Positions 1 to 6,708 are shown, numbered from the stretch's first letter. The stretch is DNA of 8,923 bases from Chloroflexota bacterium (GCA_015222405.1 JADFVG010000022.1:1-8923); one strand, 5' to 3'. Numbers and translations: made by a program. The notes: generated by a model from the letters alone, not told the origin.

Positions 1-81
1 ACATAGGATTAGCGCCACCTCTCTAAGGCCACCGCGCCACCGAAACAGGCCTATCCTTTGCCGTACTTGAACTCGCTCCAT
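1..81 (-). CDS. N-terminus of an unidentified protein, cut by the left edge
   Basis: A minus-strand frame opens with ATG at 81-79 and stays open for 27 codons to the window edge. The peptide begins MERVQVRQRIGLFRWRGG and continues into LREVALILC, so a basic cytoplasmic stretch is followed by what could be the start of a membrane helix. A purine-rich GAAAGAGAG lies just upstream of the ATG, and a near-consensus promoter lies 66 bases further upstream in the same orientation. These two signals are the main reason to believe the start. The family is not recognisable from 27 residues; a polytopic membrane enzyme such as a PAP2-type phosphatase is only a guess from the basic-then-hydrophobic pattern. 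It would be transcribed away from the window. Confidence 0.4.
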   Translation of the reverse strand, partial: MERVQVRQRIGLFRWRGGLREVALILC

Positions 82-146
82 TTCTCTCTTTCAACCGGAG
101 TTTGGTATATCAAAGTTCAAGCCACCGTTTGTCATCAGCAACTTAC

Positions 147-176
147 ATTATACCCTGGGTATCAAAGTTTGGTAAA
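147..176 (-). promoter_or_regulatory. Sigma-70-type promoter for the left-edge gene
   Basis: Read on the minus strand, a perfect -10 TATAAT (147-152) is preceded at 18 bases by TTTACC (171-176), a 4/6 match to the -35 consensus. It faces the ATG at 81 and would give a leader of roughly 55-60 bases. The sequence TATCAAAGTT occurs inside the promoter spacer (160-169) and again in the leader (108-117), 52 bases apart; this could be a pair of regulator sites or chance. Confidence 0.5.
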
Positions 177-352
177 GGGGGCTAGTCAGGCGTCGTAGCG
201 CGAAAGCGGGCTTCACTTTGCCCTCAGCATGGGATATACTCCGTGAAAGATTTGCTCAGTGCATAATAGCTTACCTGTGGGACAGAGGATGGTAGAAGAG
301 AAACCGACATATAGATGGGCTCATCTTCAAGGCTCTCCCGTTGACATCCTGT

Positions 353-868
353 TCACAGGTTTTCGCCTTGAAAGATACCTTCGTAGCCGGTCACGGTTTC
401 CCCGGTTAGGGGAAAGAATACAAGCTGCAATATCCTCGCATTAAGGCTCAACCGGAAGCCATAGGGATTGTAGACCACCATCAGCGACTGGGATCGCCCT
501 GAGTAGCCGGCGTCCCAGACAGCAGTGTTTATGTTGACCCCACATCTGAGAAGGCTGGAACGGGGTCTGCCTAAAGCCATGATGTTTTTAGGCAGGTTTA
601 GGATCTCGTTAAAGGTAACCACATAGCAGCCGGCAGGCAGTTCTAGAAAGCCAAGGGCGTCGAATTGCAGAGGGCTGTGATTGGAGAGTCTGCGTTCTTC
701 GGCACCAGAACCGATCTGGCCCGCGGAGGCAATGAGAGCGACACCCTGCACCGTGAGGTCGATGCCGTTGGGCTGTATTTGCTCTTCAAGATCGATAGCA
801 GCTTCCACTAGGGGCGGCGTTCGCTTCAGCAGAGCAAGGATATCTTGCTTTGATAATACCGCAGCCAT
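353..868 (-). CDS. dUTPase-like protein of the dCTP deaminase (Dcd) fold
   Basis: This 171-residue protein belongs to the trimeric dUTPase/dCTP deaminase superfamily, cytosolic enzymes that keep dUTP low and feed dUMP to thymidylate synthesis. Visible motifs are QPNGIDLTV (32-40), GRPRSSLLRCGV (100-111, phosphate-binding Ser/Arg), TAVWDAGYSG (115-124, nucleotide pocket) and NARILQLVFF (143-152), with a QGEN C-terminus. In E. coli Dcd the catalytic deaminase Glu lies two residues before a Tyr-Asn pair (recalled alignment); here that position is Val131 in MVVYN, which favours dUTP hydrolysis over dCTP deamination. The resemblance is to archaeal and Chloroflexota-type dUTPases often labelled Dcd. 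The start is supported by the conserved LSKQDI beginning and a short GGAAAG just upstream. It is a stand-alone gene with its own probable promoter. The family is certain; the exact reaction is inferred. Confidence 0.88.
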   Translation of the reverse strand: MAAVLSKQDILALLKRTPPLVEAAIDLEEQIQPNGIDLTVQGVALIASAGQIGSGAEERRLSNHSPLQFDALGFLELPAGCYVVTFNEILNLPKNIMALGRPRSSLLRCGVNINTAVWDAGYSGRSQSLMVVYNPYGFRLSLNARILQLVFFPLTGETVTGYEGIFQGENL

Positions 869-888
869 CGCTTTCCAGCTTTTGTTTT

Positions 889-958
889 CCTCGGAGCCGA
901 GGGGATATGCCTTTTTGGGCTACTGTTTGACTGTAGCACAATGACATTTACTATGCAA
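889..958 (-). promoter_or_regulatory. Probable promoter and leader hairpin of the dUTPase-like gene
   Basis: On the minus strand TTGCAT (953-958) is followed after exactly 17 bases by TACAGT (930-935), a modest match to -35 and -10 boxes with ideal spacing. The predicted leader contains a small perfect hairpin, CCTCG-GCTC-CGAGG (889-902), about 20 bases upstream of the start codon. The boxes are weak (3/6 and 4/6), so the call rests mainly on spacing and position. Confidence 0.35.
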
Positions 959-971
959 GAACCAAGAAGAA

Positions 972-997
972 GGGGCTAGCTTTAGCCAGCCCCTTTT
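972..997 (-). terminator. Hairpin terminator after the zinc-ribbon gene
   Basis: GGGGCT and AGCCCC pair around a short inner GC/GC extension with one A-C mismatch and a TTTA loop (972-993). On the plus strand it is followed directly by TTTT (994-997); on the minus strand by a T-rich TTCTTCTT. Both flanking genes run leftwards, so its likely job is to end the zinc-ribbon transcript before the dUTPase promoter at 930-958. It could also stop plus-strand antisense transcription. Confidence 0.65.
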
Positions 998-1089
998 AAA
1001 ATCCCTTTTCGATGTATGCAGCTACATATTGCGGCGCAAACTGCTCAATTCACAAAGCAGCGCAGTGCCGATAATGCGCTAAAGCCCTT

Positions 1090-1275
1090 TCACCATTGCT
1101 TCCTGCCACAGTGTAAGCAGGTGTATTCCTGCCCGTCTCGGTATAAGTCTCCGCCGCAGTTAGGGCAGCCTTTCAGCTTCCAGCGGGGGAACTTGCGAAC
1201 CAGAGGAGCATGGTATGGTTCGCGCTTCGTGGCGTAATCTCTCTTTTCTTGGATTAATAACTTTGATCGCCTCAT
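1090..1275 (-). CDS. Small zinc-ribbon protein of unknown function
   Basis: A 61-residue, strongly basic protein ends in a four-cysteine zinc ribbon: CPNC (37-40) and CLHC (53-56) separated by a 12-residue hairpin, the layout seen in zinc-ribbon domains of ribosomal, transcription and DNA-processing proteins. The N-terminal 36 residues are rich in Arg and Lys (RRSK, KRDYATKREP, RKFPRWKLKG), which suggests nucleic-acid contact, though this is inference. The ATG at 1275-1273 follows an AGGA about ten bases upstream. The frame is well used and a terminator follows, which argues for a real gene despite its size. I do not recognise a named family, and neighbouring genes give no functional hint. 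Confidence 0.7.
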   Translation of the reverse strand: MRRSKLLIQEKRDYATKREPYHAPLVRKFPRWKLKGCPNCGGDLYRDGQEYTCLHCGRKQW

Positions 1276-1296
1276 CTTTTTTGTCCTATTTTGCGG

Positions 1297-1333
1297 TCAC
1301 CGGTGAAAATCGAAGCACTAGTATTCTAAGAAT
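1297..1333. repeat. Two short palindromes upstream of the zinc-ribbon gene
   Basis: A perfect 10-bp palindrome, TCACCGGTGA (1297-1306), and an inverted repeat ATTCT-A-AGAAT (1323-1333) lie 22-58 bases upstream of the zinc-ribbon start codon. Their position suits operator sites. No convincing -35/-10 pair is visible between this gene and the GTPase gene, whose end is at 1426, so how this gene is transcribed is unclear. Both palindromes are short enough to occur by chance. Confidence 0.25.
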
Positions 1334-1425
1334 CTGCTCCTCTTTCTACTACTGGCAAAAGGTTCAATAATGTGGCACCAATTGGTCAATATTGGCGATA
1401 GCAAAAGGTCACAGACTCTCAAAGA

Positions 1426-2619
1426 CTAGCCGTGGTTGCCTTTCAGCGACAGGACCGGCACCTCTTCCCAGGCTTCCTCCAGGGCTCTGAACTTGGCTTC
1501 TGCTTCCTCCTCCCACTTCTTCATCATGGGGACAGACTCCCGTAGTTGATAGTAGAACTCTGTTATCCTGCTCACATCGCTAAGGTTGGACAGGATCAGG
1601 GTTACGTTGACCTCTCCCCTCTGCCTCGGGTAGTCACCGCTTCGGATCGTGGCATGGGGTGCTAGCTCCCTCAAATAGTCTCCAATCTCCTTGAAGACAT
1701 CCATATTCATTTCCTTAGCCGGAGCTGAGAGCAGGTAAATAGCGCTCCTAGCATCCTCTGGCCTGCAATCGAGCGATAGCTCGCTCAGGGCCTCGTCCAT
1801 TGCCTGTAACCCTCTGAGGGTTTCTGCGCCCTTCTTCCTGAAGTCCCGCTTCTTCTCAATAGGAACCTTAAGCCGCTCCAGAGCTGATGCGCCAAAGCCT
1901 ATTGTTGACCATCCCCCCAGCGTCTGGATGATGTCGCCAGCATCCACTACTCGGGCTCCGATGTACTGCCTTTTTTTCTCCTCCCCGGCGCATAGCAGGT
2001 TGTAGAACGGAGCCACTATTTGCTTGTTGATGGCATCCATATTGTTTTTGAGGCTGGAATCCTTCCGCAGGTACCTCTGATTGTCAGCGAGGAATATCGC
2101 ATCTGCCACCTGATAGACAGACTTAAGGCAGGTAGCCGTGTTGTAAACGCCTCTTGCCTCGGCATTTACCTCGTGTTCAAAGGGTAGCACAGCCAGAGCA
2201 TAAACTGGTTTGTCCCTATATCTTTCCTTTATCAACTGTGTCACTATCGGCAAGCTTCCAGATCCGGTACCCCCGGCGGCTGCCGCCACGATCAGGAAAG
2301 CGTCCGTCTCATAGAATCTCTTGGTCGCCCTTATGGCGTCAATGATCTTGTCTCCCCCTTCCCTTGCTATCTCAGCGCCTAGTTCGTTTATCTTGCCGAC
2401 GCCATGACCTGTGGTCTTGCGCCCTCCCAGTAGGATTCTATGCTGGTAGTCAGAGCTTATGGTTGTCAATCCCGAAAGGTCAGCCTCATCGGTATTCACC
2501 GCGTAGGCCCCGGTGATGATCCGCACCCGGCGCTCCGATTGCGCCCTCCTGTTCATTACGGCAAACTCGTCTGCAATTCTTCCCCCGCACTGTCCTAACC
2601 CGATAACGACAAACTTCAT
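1426..2619 (-). CDS. CetZ-like tubulin/FtsZ-superfamily GTPase
   Basis: This 397-residue protein has the tubulin/FtsZ layout. GLGQCGGRI (7-15) is the first nucleotide-binding loop, AVNTDEADL (40-48) the second, and AGGTGSGS (115-122) the tubulin signature, with Ser where bacterial FtsZ usually has Thr-Gly (GGGTGTG). VVDAGDI (224-230) fits the T7 synergy loop, whose acidic residues trigger hydrolysis in the next subunit, followed by GWSTIGFGAS (236-245). Protofilament assembly with GTP hydrolysis is therefore plausible. The sequence is closer in feel to archaeal CetZ/FtsZ3 proteins than to cell-division FtsZ. It ends in a Glu-rich helix and VPVLSLKGNHG, without a recognisable FtsA/SepF-binding tail. 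No division or cell-wall gene is adjacent. Superfamily membership is secure; a role in cell shape rather than septation is inference from CetZ. TubZ-type segregation is an alternative, but no partner or centromere repeats are seen. Confidence 0.88.
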   Translation of the reverse strand: MKFVVIGLGQCGGRIADEFAVMNRRAQSERRVRIITGAYAVNTDEADLSGLTTISSDYQHRILLGGRKTTGHGVGKINELGAEIAREGGDKIIDAIRATKRFYETDAFLIVAAAAGGTGSGSLPIVTQLIKERYRDKPVYALAVLPFEHEVNAEARGVYNTATCLKSVYQVADAIFLADNQRYLRKDSSLKNNMDAINKQIVAPFYNLLCAGEEKKRQYIGARVVDAGDIIQTLGGWSTIGFGASALERLKVPIEKKRDFRKKGAETLRGLQAMDEALSELSLDCRPEDARSAIYLLSAPAKEMNMDVFKEIGDYLRELAPHATIRSGDYPRQRGEVNVTLILSNLSDVSRITEFYYQLRESVPMMKKWEEEAEAKFRALEEAWEEVPVLSLKGNHG

Positions 2620-2625
2620 CCTCTG

Positions 2626-2632
2626 CCTCCTT
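2626..2632 (-). promoter_or_regulatory. Strong ribosome binding site of the CetZ-like gene
   Basis: On the minus strand AAGGAGG lies six bases before the ATG at 2619, close to the ideal Shine-Dalgarno sequence and spacing. It fixes this start codon, which also leaves the nucleotide-binding loop beginning at residue 7 as expected for the family. Confidence 0.85.
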
Positions 2633-2734
2633 TTTTAGACCTCTCGCTTGGGATGCTTGGCGAAGGTCTGCAACTCCGTGCCCCCCTAGCTACAGCGATG
2701 GGCAATTTCAAGTCATCTTATAGAAAAATTACTT

Positions 2735-2764
2735 TTTATACCACATATTCAGCTATCTTGTCAA
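2735..2764 (-). promoter_or_regulatory. Strong promoter of the CetZ-like gene
   Basis: Read on the minus strand, a perfect -35 TTGACA (2759-2764) is followed after 18 bases by TATAAA (2735-2740), a 5/6 match to the -10 box. The implied leader is about 110 bases. It lies in the 256-base divergent interval shared with purL. An inverted repeat ACTGC-T-GCAGT (2795-2805) sits about 30 bases upstream of the -35, towards purL, and could be an operator for either gene. Confidence 0.7.
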
Positions 2765-2875
2765 CCCCCCCAGCGCCTCAACTCTTCGATCACCACTGCT
2801 GCAGTAGCGATAGAAGCAAAAGTGTTATAGAATAGAGCGAGCAAAAGCAGTTCTTGAATAACGGCAGGGTGAGCC

Positions 2876-5821
2876 ATGGCGCACAGGATTGAAGTTGGCT
2901 TCAAAGAGAATATGGTAGATGCCCTGGGCGTGAGCGTGAGGAAGAGGATAATCGAGGACCTCAATATCCCGGTCACGGATGTGGAAACTATCGATGTTTA
3001 CACCATTGATGCTCAGCTCTCCCCAGAGCAATTGAAAATGCTGGGCCAGAATCTATTTGCTGACCCCATCACTCAGGTTTTCACCTGTGACAAACCTCAA
3101 GCCAGGGGCTTTTCTTGGTTGATAGAGGTGGGCTTCAGGCCGGGAGTAACCGATAACGTGGGGAAAACATCGACCGAAGCCATAGAAGATATGTTGAAAA
3201 TCAAAGTAGGTACTGTTTACACTTCAAGGCAGTATTTGATTACGGGCGATGTCTCCCGGGAACAGGTTGAGAAAATTGCCAGTGGGTTGTTGGCTAACCA
3301 GTTGATTGAAAGATGGGAAATAAGGAGCATCGAGGAATGGGATGAGGAAAGGGGTATGGATGTTGTCCTGCCCAAGGTGGAGCTGGAACATGAGCCCCAG
3401 GTTTTGGAAATTGACCTCGACATCGGTGATGAGGAACTCGTGAGGCTGAGCAAAGAACGCCTGCTGGTGCTAAGCCTGGAGGAGATGAAAGCGATAAGGG
3501 ACTATTTCTATGCCTCAGAGGTAGTAAAAGGGAGGGAAAAGGTTGGCCTCAGCAGCAGACCAACGGACGTTGAGTTAGAGGCGATTGCCCAAACGTGGTC
3601 GGAGCACTGTAAGCATAAGATATTTAATGCCTTGATTGAATATCAGGAGAACGAGAAAACGATCAAAATAGATTCCCTATTTGAATCCTATATCAAAAGG
3701 TCAACGGAGGAGATCGGCAGGGAGTGGCTTGTTTCTGTTTTCAAGGATAATGCCGGGGTGATAAAGTTCAACCCCGATTGGAACGTGGTTATGAAAGTGG
3801 AAACCCACAACACGCCCTCTGCTCTCGATCCCTATGCCGGGGCTCTAACCGGTATAGTTGGCGTCAACCGCGACCCTCTGGGCACGGGAAGGGGGGCGAA
3901 GCTGATTTTCAACACCGATGTCTTCTGCTTCGCTGACCCTTATTACCACGAAGAGCTTCCACCGGGACTACTCCATCCAAAAAGAATCTTTGAGGGGGTG
4001 AGAAGGGGGGTGGAGCACGGGGGGAATAAATCAGGGGTTCCCACGATAAATGGAAGCATCGTTTTCGATAATCGCTTTCTGGGCAAGCCATTGGTCTATT
4101 GCGGAACTTGCGCCATAATGCCGGCCAAGCTCCTGGGTGAGGCATCACACCTCAAAAAAATAGAGAGCGGCCACCTGGCGGTGATGTGCGGGGGCAGGAT
4201 TGGCAAGGATGGCATCCATGGGGCAACCTTTTCCTCCGAGGAGCTACACCAGGCCTCGCCCGCAGCCGCAGTGCAGATAGGAGACCCCATTACCCAGAAA
4301 AAGATGAGCGACTTTTTGCTCGAAGCAAGAGACCTGGGGCTGTACCAAACCCTGACCGATAATGGGGCCGGTGGACTATCATCATCGGTAGGTGAGATGG
4401 CACAGCTGAGTGGCGGCTGTGAGATATTTCTTGACCGATGCCCTCTAAAGTATGAGGGGCTTGATCCCTGGGAGATCCTGCTCTCGGAGTCGCAAGAGAG
4501 GATGACGCTGATCGTTCCACCAGAAAAGATGGATGACTTTCTCACCCTGGCTAAAAGGCGGGGTGTTGAGGCTGCAGCGGTGGGGAAGTTTACCGACAGC
4601 GGAAAGTTTCACGTTTTCTATGACGACAAAACAGTGGCTTATATGGATATGAATTTCTTCCACAATCCACCCCAGATGAAGCTAAGGGCCAAATGGAGGC
4701 CACCAGAACATGAACTGCCACACTTTGAGGAGCCAGAGGATTTGACCGCCATCCTGAAAAGGGTGCTTTCAAGACTCAATGTCTGCTCTAAGGAATACGT
4801 TGTTCGCCAGTATGATCATGAGGTGCAGGGTGGCTCAGTGGTAAAACCACTGGTGGGAAAGGGGAACGACGGCCCCAGCGATGCCGCGGTAATAAGGCCG
4901 CTGCTGGATTCAAACGAGGGCGTGGTGGCGGCTCATGGCATCTGTCCTAAGTATGGCGATATCGATACCTATCACATGACCGCCTGTGCCATAGATGAAG
5001 CGGTAAGAAACGCTATCTCTGTTGGTGCCTCTCTGGCGCATTTAGCCGGGCTGGATAATTTCTGCTGGTGTGACCCGGTCCAGTCGGAAAAGAATCCCGA
5101 CGGCGAATATAAGCTGGCTCAACTGGTAAGGGCAAACCAAGCGCTATACGATTATACCACCGCCTTCGGCGTGCCCTGTATATCGGGAAAAGACTCGATG
5201 AAAAATGATTACCTCGGCGATGGCATCAAAATATCCATTCCCCCTACAATCCTGTTTTCCGTCATCGGCAAGATAGAGGACGTGGAAAAGGCGGTAACCA
5301 TGGATGCCAAGAATGCAGGAGATATGGTTTATGTTTTGGGGATAACCAGGGATGAACTTGGGGGCAGTGAGTACTATGCCGAGCATGGCTTCGTTGGCAA
5401 CAACATTCCCAAGGTGGATGAGCAAGCTATCAGAATGTACCAGTCATTAACCGAGGCTATTGGCCAAGGGTTGATCGCCAGTTGCCATGATTGCTCTGAC
5501 GGCGGGTTGGCTGTAGCCCTGGCGGAAACTGCTTTTGCCGGTGGCTTGGGAATGAACATCGATCTCGCCCAGACGCCCACAGATGGAATAAAGAGAAATG
5601 ACACCATCCTGTTCTCGGAATCACAGTCGAGATTTGTGGTTACCGTTTCGCCGCAGAACAAAAAGAGTTTTGAGCAAATAATGAAAGGACACGTCTTCGC
5701 CTCCATTGGTCATGTAACCGGGGATGAAGATTTTGTGATACAAGGTTTGAATCGTAAGGTTGTCATCAGGGCGAATATCTGCGAACTGAAGGATGCCTGG
5801 CAAAAGACTTTGAGCTGGTGA
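2876..5821 (+). CDS. purL: FGAM synthase large subunit with fused tandem PurS-like domains
   Basis: Phosphoribosylformylglycinamidine synthase synthetase subunit: it converts FGAR, ATP and glutamine-derived ammonia to FGAM, the fourth step of purine synthesis. Residues 1-75 and about 80-150 are two similar PurS-like repeats (both begin IEVGF, then IEDL/IEDM, then SxEQ). The catalytic part follows: WSEHCKHK (241-248, active-site region), KVETHNTPSALDPYAG (307-322, ATP/metal), DNGAGGLSSSVGEMA (495-509) and SESQERM (537-543). The second AIR-synthase-like half holds GKDSMKND (771-778) and HDCSDGGLAVALAE (871-884). At 981 residues it is longer than a small PurL (about 600-740) and shorter than the 1300-residue form, because the glutaminase is separate (purQ). 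ATG at 2876 is fixed by an in-frame TGA at 2870-2872; a weak AGGGTGA precedes it. No convincing promoter was found; TAGAAT near 2830 has a poor -35. Confidence 0.96.
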   Translation: MAHRIEVGFKENMVDALGVSVRKRIIEDLNIPVTDVETIDVYTIDAQLSPEQLKMLGQNLFADPITQVFTCDKPQARGFSWLIEVGFRPGVTDNVGKTSTEAIEDMLKIKVGTVYTSRQYLITGDVSREQVEKIASGLLANQLIERWEIRSIEEWDEERGMDVVLPKVELEHEPQVLEIDLDIGDEELVRLSKERLLVLSLEEMKAIRDYFYASEVVKGREKVGLSSRPTDVELEAIAQTWSEHCKHKIFNALIEYQENEKTIKIDSLFESYIKRSTEEIGREWLVSVFKDNAGVIKFNPDWNVVMKVETHNTPSALDPYAGALTGIVGVNRDPLGTGRGAKLIFNTDVFCFADPYYHEELPPGLLHPKRIFEGVRRGVEHGGNKSGVPTINGSIVFDNRFLGKPLVYCGTCAIMPAKLLGEASHLKKIESGHLAVMCGGRIGKDGIHGATFSSEELHQASPAAAVQIGDPITQKKMSDFLLEARDLGLYQTLTDNGAGGLSSSVGEMAQLSGGCEIFLDRCPLKYEGLDPWEILLSESQERMTLIVPPEKMDDFLTLAKRRGVEAAAVGKFTDSGKFHVFYDDKTVAYMDMNFFHNPPQMKLRAKWRPPEHELPHFEEPEDLTAILKRVLSRLNVCSKEYVVRQYDHEVQGGSVVKPLVGKGNDGPSDAAVIRPLLDSNEGVVAAHGICPKYGDIDTYHMTACAIDEAVRNAISVGASLAHLAGLDNFCWCDPVQSEKNPDGEYKLAQLVRANQALYDYTTAFGVPCISGKDSMKNDYLGDGIKISIPPTILFSVIGKIEDVEKAVTMDAKNAGDMVYVLGITRDELGGSEYYAEHGFVGNNIPKVDEQAIRMYQSLTEAIGQGLIASCHDCSDGGLAVALAETAFAGGLGMNIDLAQTPTDGIKRNDTILFSESQSRFVVTVSPQNKKSFEQIMKGHVFASIGHVTGDEDFVIQGLNRKVVIRANICELKDAWQKTLSW

Positions 5822-5822
5822 T

Positions 5823-6605
5823 ATGAAGCCTAGGGTTCTGGTATTAACTGGATATGGAATAAATTGTGATTATGAGACTGAGTTTGCTTTTCAGTTTGCT
5901 GGAGCTTGGGCCCGAAGAGTGCATCTGAATGACATCATCGATAGCAGGGTGCGATTGGAAGACTTTCAAATTCTGGCCATTCCTGGTGGGTTCTCCTTTG
6001 GTGACGATATTGCTAGTGGAAAAGTGCTGGCCAATAAATTGAAATACAACCTTGCGCTTGAGCTTCAACGATTCATAGGTGATGGCAAATTGATCATTGG
6101 CATCTGTAACGGATTTCAAGCAATGGTGAGGTTAGGACTGATCCCAGCTTTTGAAGGGGATTATGGAGCCCAAGTTACAACGCTTACTTTTAATGATTCG
6201 GGGAGATTTGAAGCGAGATGGGTTTATCTCAAGGTTAATCAGGATTCATCCTGCATCTTTACTCAAGGCATAGAAAGAATCTATCTCCCGGTGAGGAATG
6301 GTGAAGGAAAATTTATTCCCCGGGATGAGAGCGTGTGCCAGAGGCTATGGCATAATGGCCATGTAGTTCTGCAATATGTTGATGCTCAAGGAAGCCTTGC
6401 CCATTACCCCTGGAATCCCGGTGGTTCCGTAGATAACATCGCTGGTATATGCGATGAAACAGGGAGAATCTTTGGCCTGATGCCTCATCCAGAGGCGTTC
6501 ATATTTAGGACCAATCACCCACGGTGGACAAGAGAGAATCTGGTTCAAGGCGAGGGATTAGCTGTTTTCAGAAATGCGGTGCAGTGGGTCAAGGATAATT
6601 TTTAG
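5823..6605 (+). CDS. purQ: FGAM synthase glutaminase subunit
   Basis: Class I glutamine amidotransferase that hydrolyses glutamine and passes ammonia to PurL. The triad is visible: nucleophile Cys95 in GICNGFQAM (93-101), and His222 and Glu224 in GLMPHPEAF (218-226). The N-terminal VLVLTGYGINCDYET (5-19) and IPGGFSFGDD (53-62) are typical of PurQ. At 260 residues it has the usual length for a partner of a PurL with a PurS-like N-terminus and resembles the C-terminal glutaminase domain of large PurL. One oddity is PVRNGEGKF (156-164): recalled homologues have His-Gly-Glu-Gly where this has Asn-Gly-Glu-Gly. The start codon lies one base after the purL stop and the upstream Shine-Dalgarno is weak, so translational coupling is likely. 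Synonymous positions look more A/T-rich than in purL. Confidence 0.95.
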   Translation: MKPRVLVLTGYGINCDYETEFAFQFAGAWARRVHLNDIIDSRVRLEDFQILAIPGGFSFGDDIASGKVLANKLKYNLALELQRFIGDGKLIIGICNGFQAMVRLGLIPAFEGDYGAQVTTLTFNDSGRFEARWVYLKVNQDSSCIFTQGIERIYLPVRNGEGKFIPRDESVCQRLWHNGHVVLQYVDAQGSLAHYPWNPGGSVDNIAGICDETGRIFGLMPHPEAFIFRTNHPRWTRENLVQGEGLAVFRNAVQWVKDNF

Positions 6606-6631
6606 CGCTGTGCTTGCTTTGGTGATGGGGC

Positions 6632-6668
6632 TTGACACTCTTGACAGAGGGGTATAGCATATTATCAC
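6632..6668 (+). promoter_or_regulatory. Promoter region with two TTGACA boxes before the binding-protein gene
   Basis: Two perfect -35 boxes TTGACA occur nine bases apart (6632-6637 and 6641-6646). The first is 17 bases from TAGCAT (6655-6660), the second 16 bases from TATCAC (6663-6668); each -10 is a 4/6 match. Either or both could start transcription of the gene at 6709. No terminator is seen after purQ, so read-through from the purine operon is also possible. Confidence 0.55.
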
Positions 6669-6680
6669 TTCTATCAAGTG
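6666..6680. repeat. Inverted repeat near the predicted transcription start
   Basis: CACTT and AAGTG form a perfect 5-bp inverted repeat around CTATC, overlapping the second possible -10 box and the expected start of the mRNA. The position suits a repressor operator for a substrate-inducible transporter, but the arms are short. Confidence 0.25.
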
Positions 6681-6708
6681 AAGCACTAAGGAGAGAAGGA
6701 GGTAGGAG

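Noticed and set aside
181..352. Possible structured RNA (CGC-GAAA-GCG and GGGC/GCCC pairings)
   Set aside because: The stems are only three to four base pairs and do not combine into a larger fold; no tRNA, RNase P, SRP or tmRNA signature was found on either strand.
259..444. Plus-strand 61-codon frame starting with GTG
   Set aside because: It overlaps the 3' end of the dUTPase-like gene in antisense, has no ribosome binding site and no recognisable domain.
681..944. Plus-strand 87-codon frame
   Set aside because: It is antisense to the conserved dUTPase coding region and runs through that gene's promoter; its composition is that of a shadow frame.
1355..1409. Direct repeat GCAAAAGGT (1355-1363 and 1401-1409) with nearby CCAATTGG
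   Set aside because: Two 9-bp copies are too few and too short for an array or iterons; probably chance in an A/T-richer spacer.
2653..2835. Plus-strand 60-codon frame in the divergent interval
   Set aside because: It crosses the strong minus-strand promoter, has no ribosome binding site, and its sequence looks non-coding.
4096..4545. Minus-strand 149-codon frame, the longest antisense frame within purL
   Set aside because: It lies wholly inside the catalytic core of purL, is rich in Ser and Pro as expected for a shadow frame, and shows no motif.
6606..6631. Possible terminator after purQ
   Set aside because: Only the short palindrome AGCGCT and no T-run follow the stop codon.
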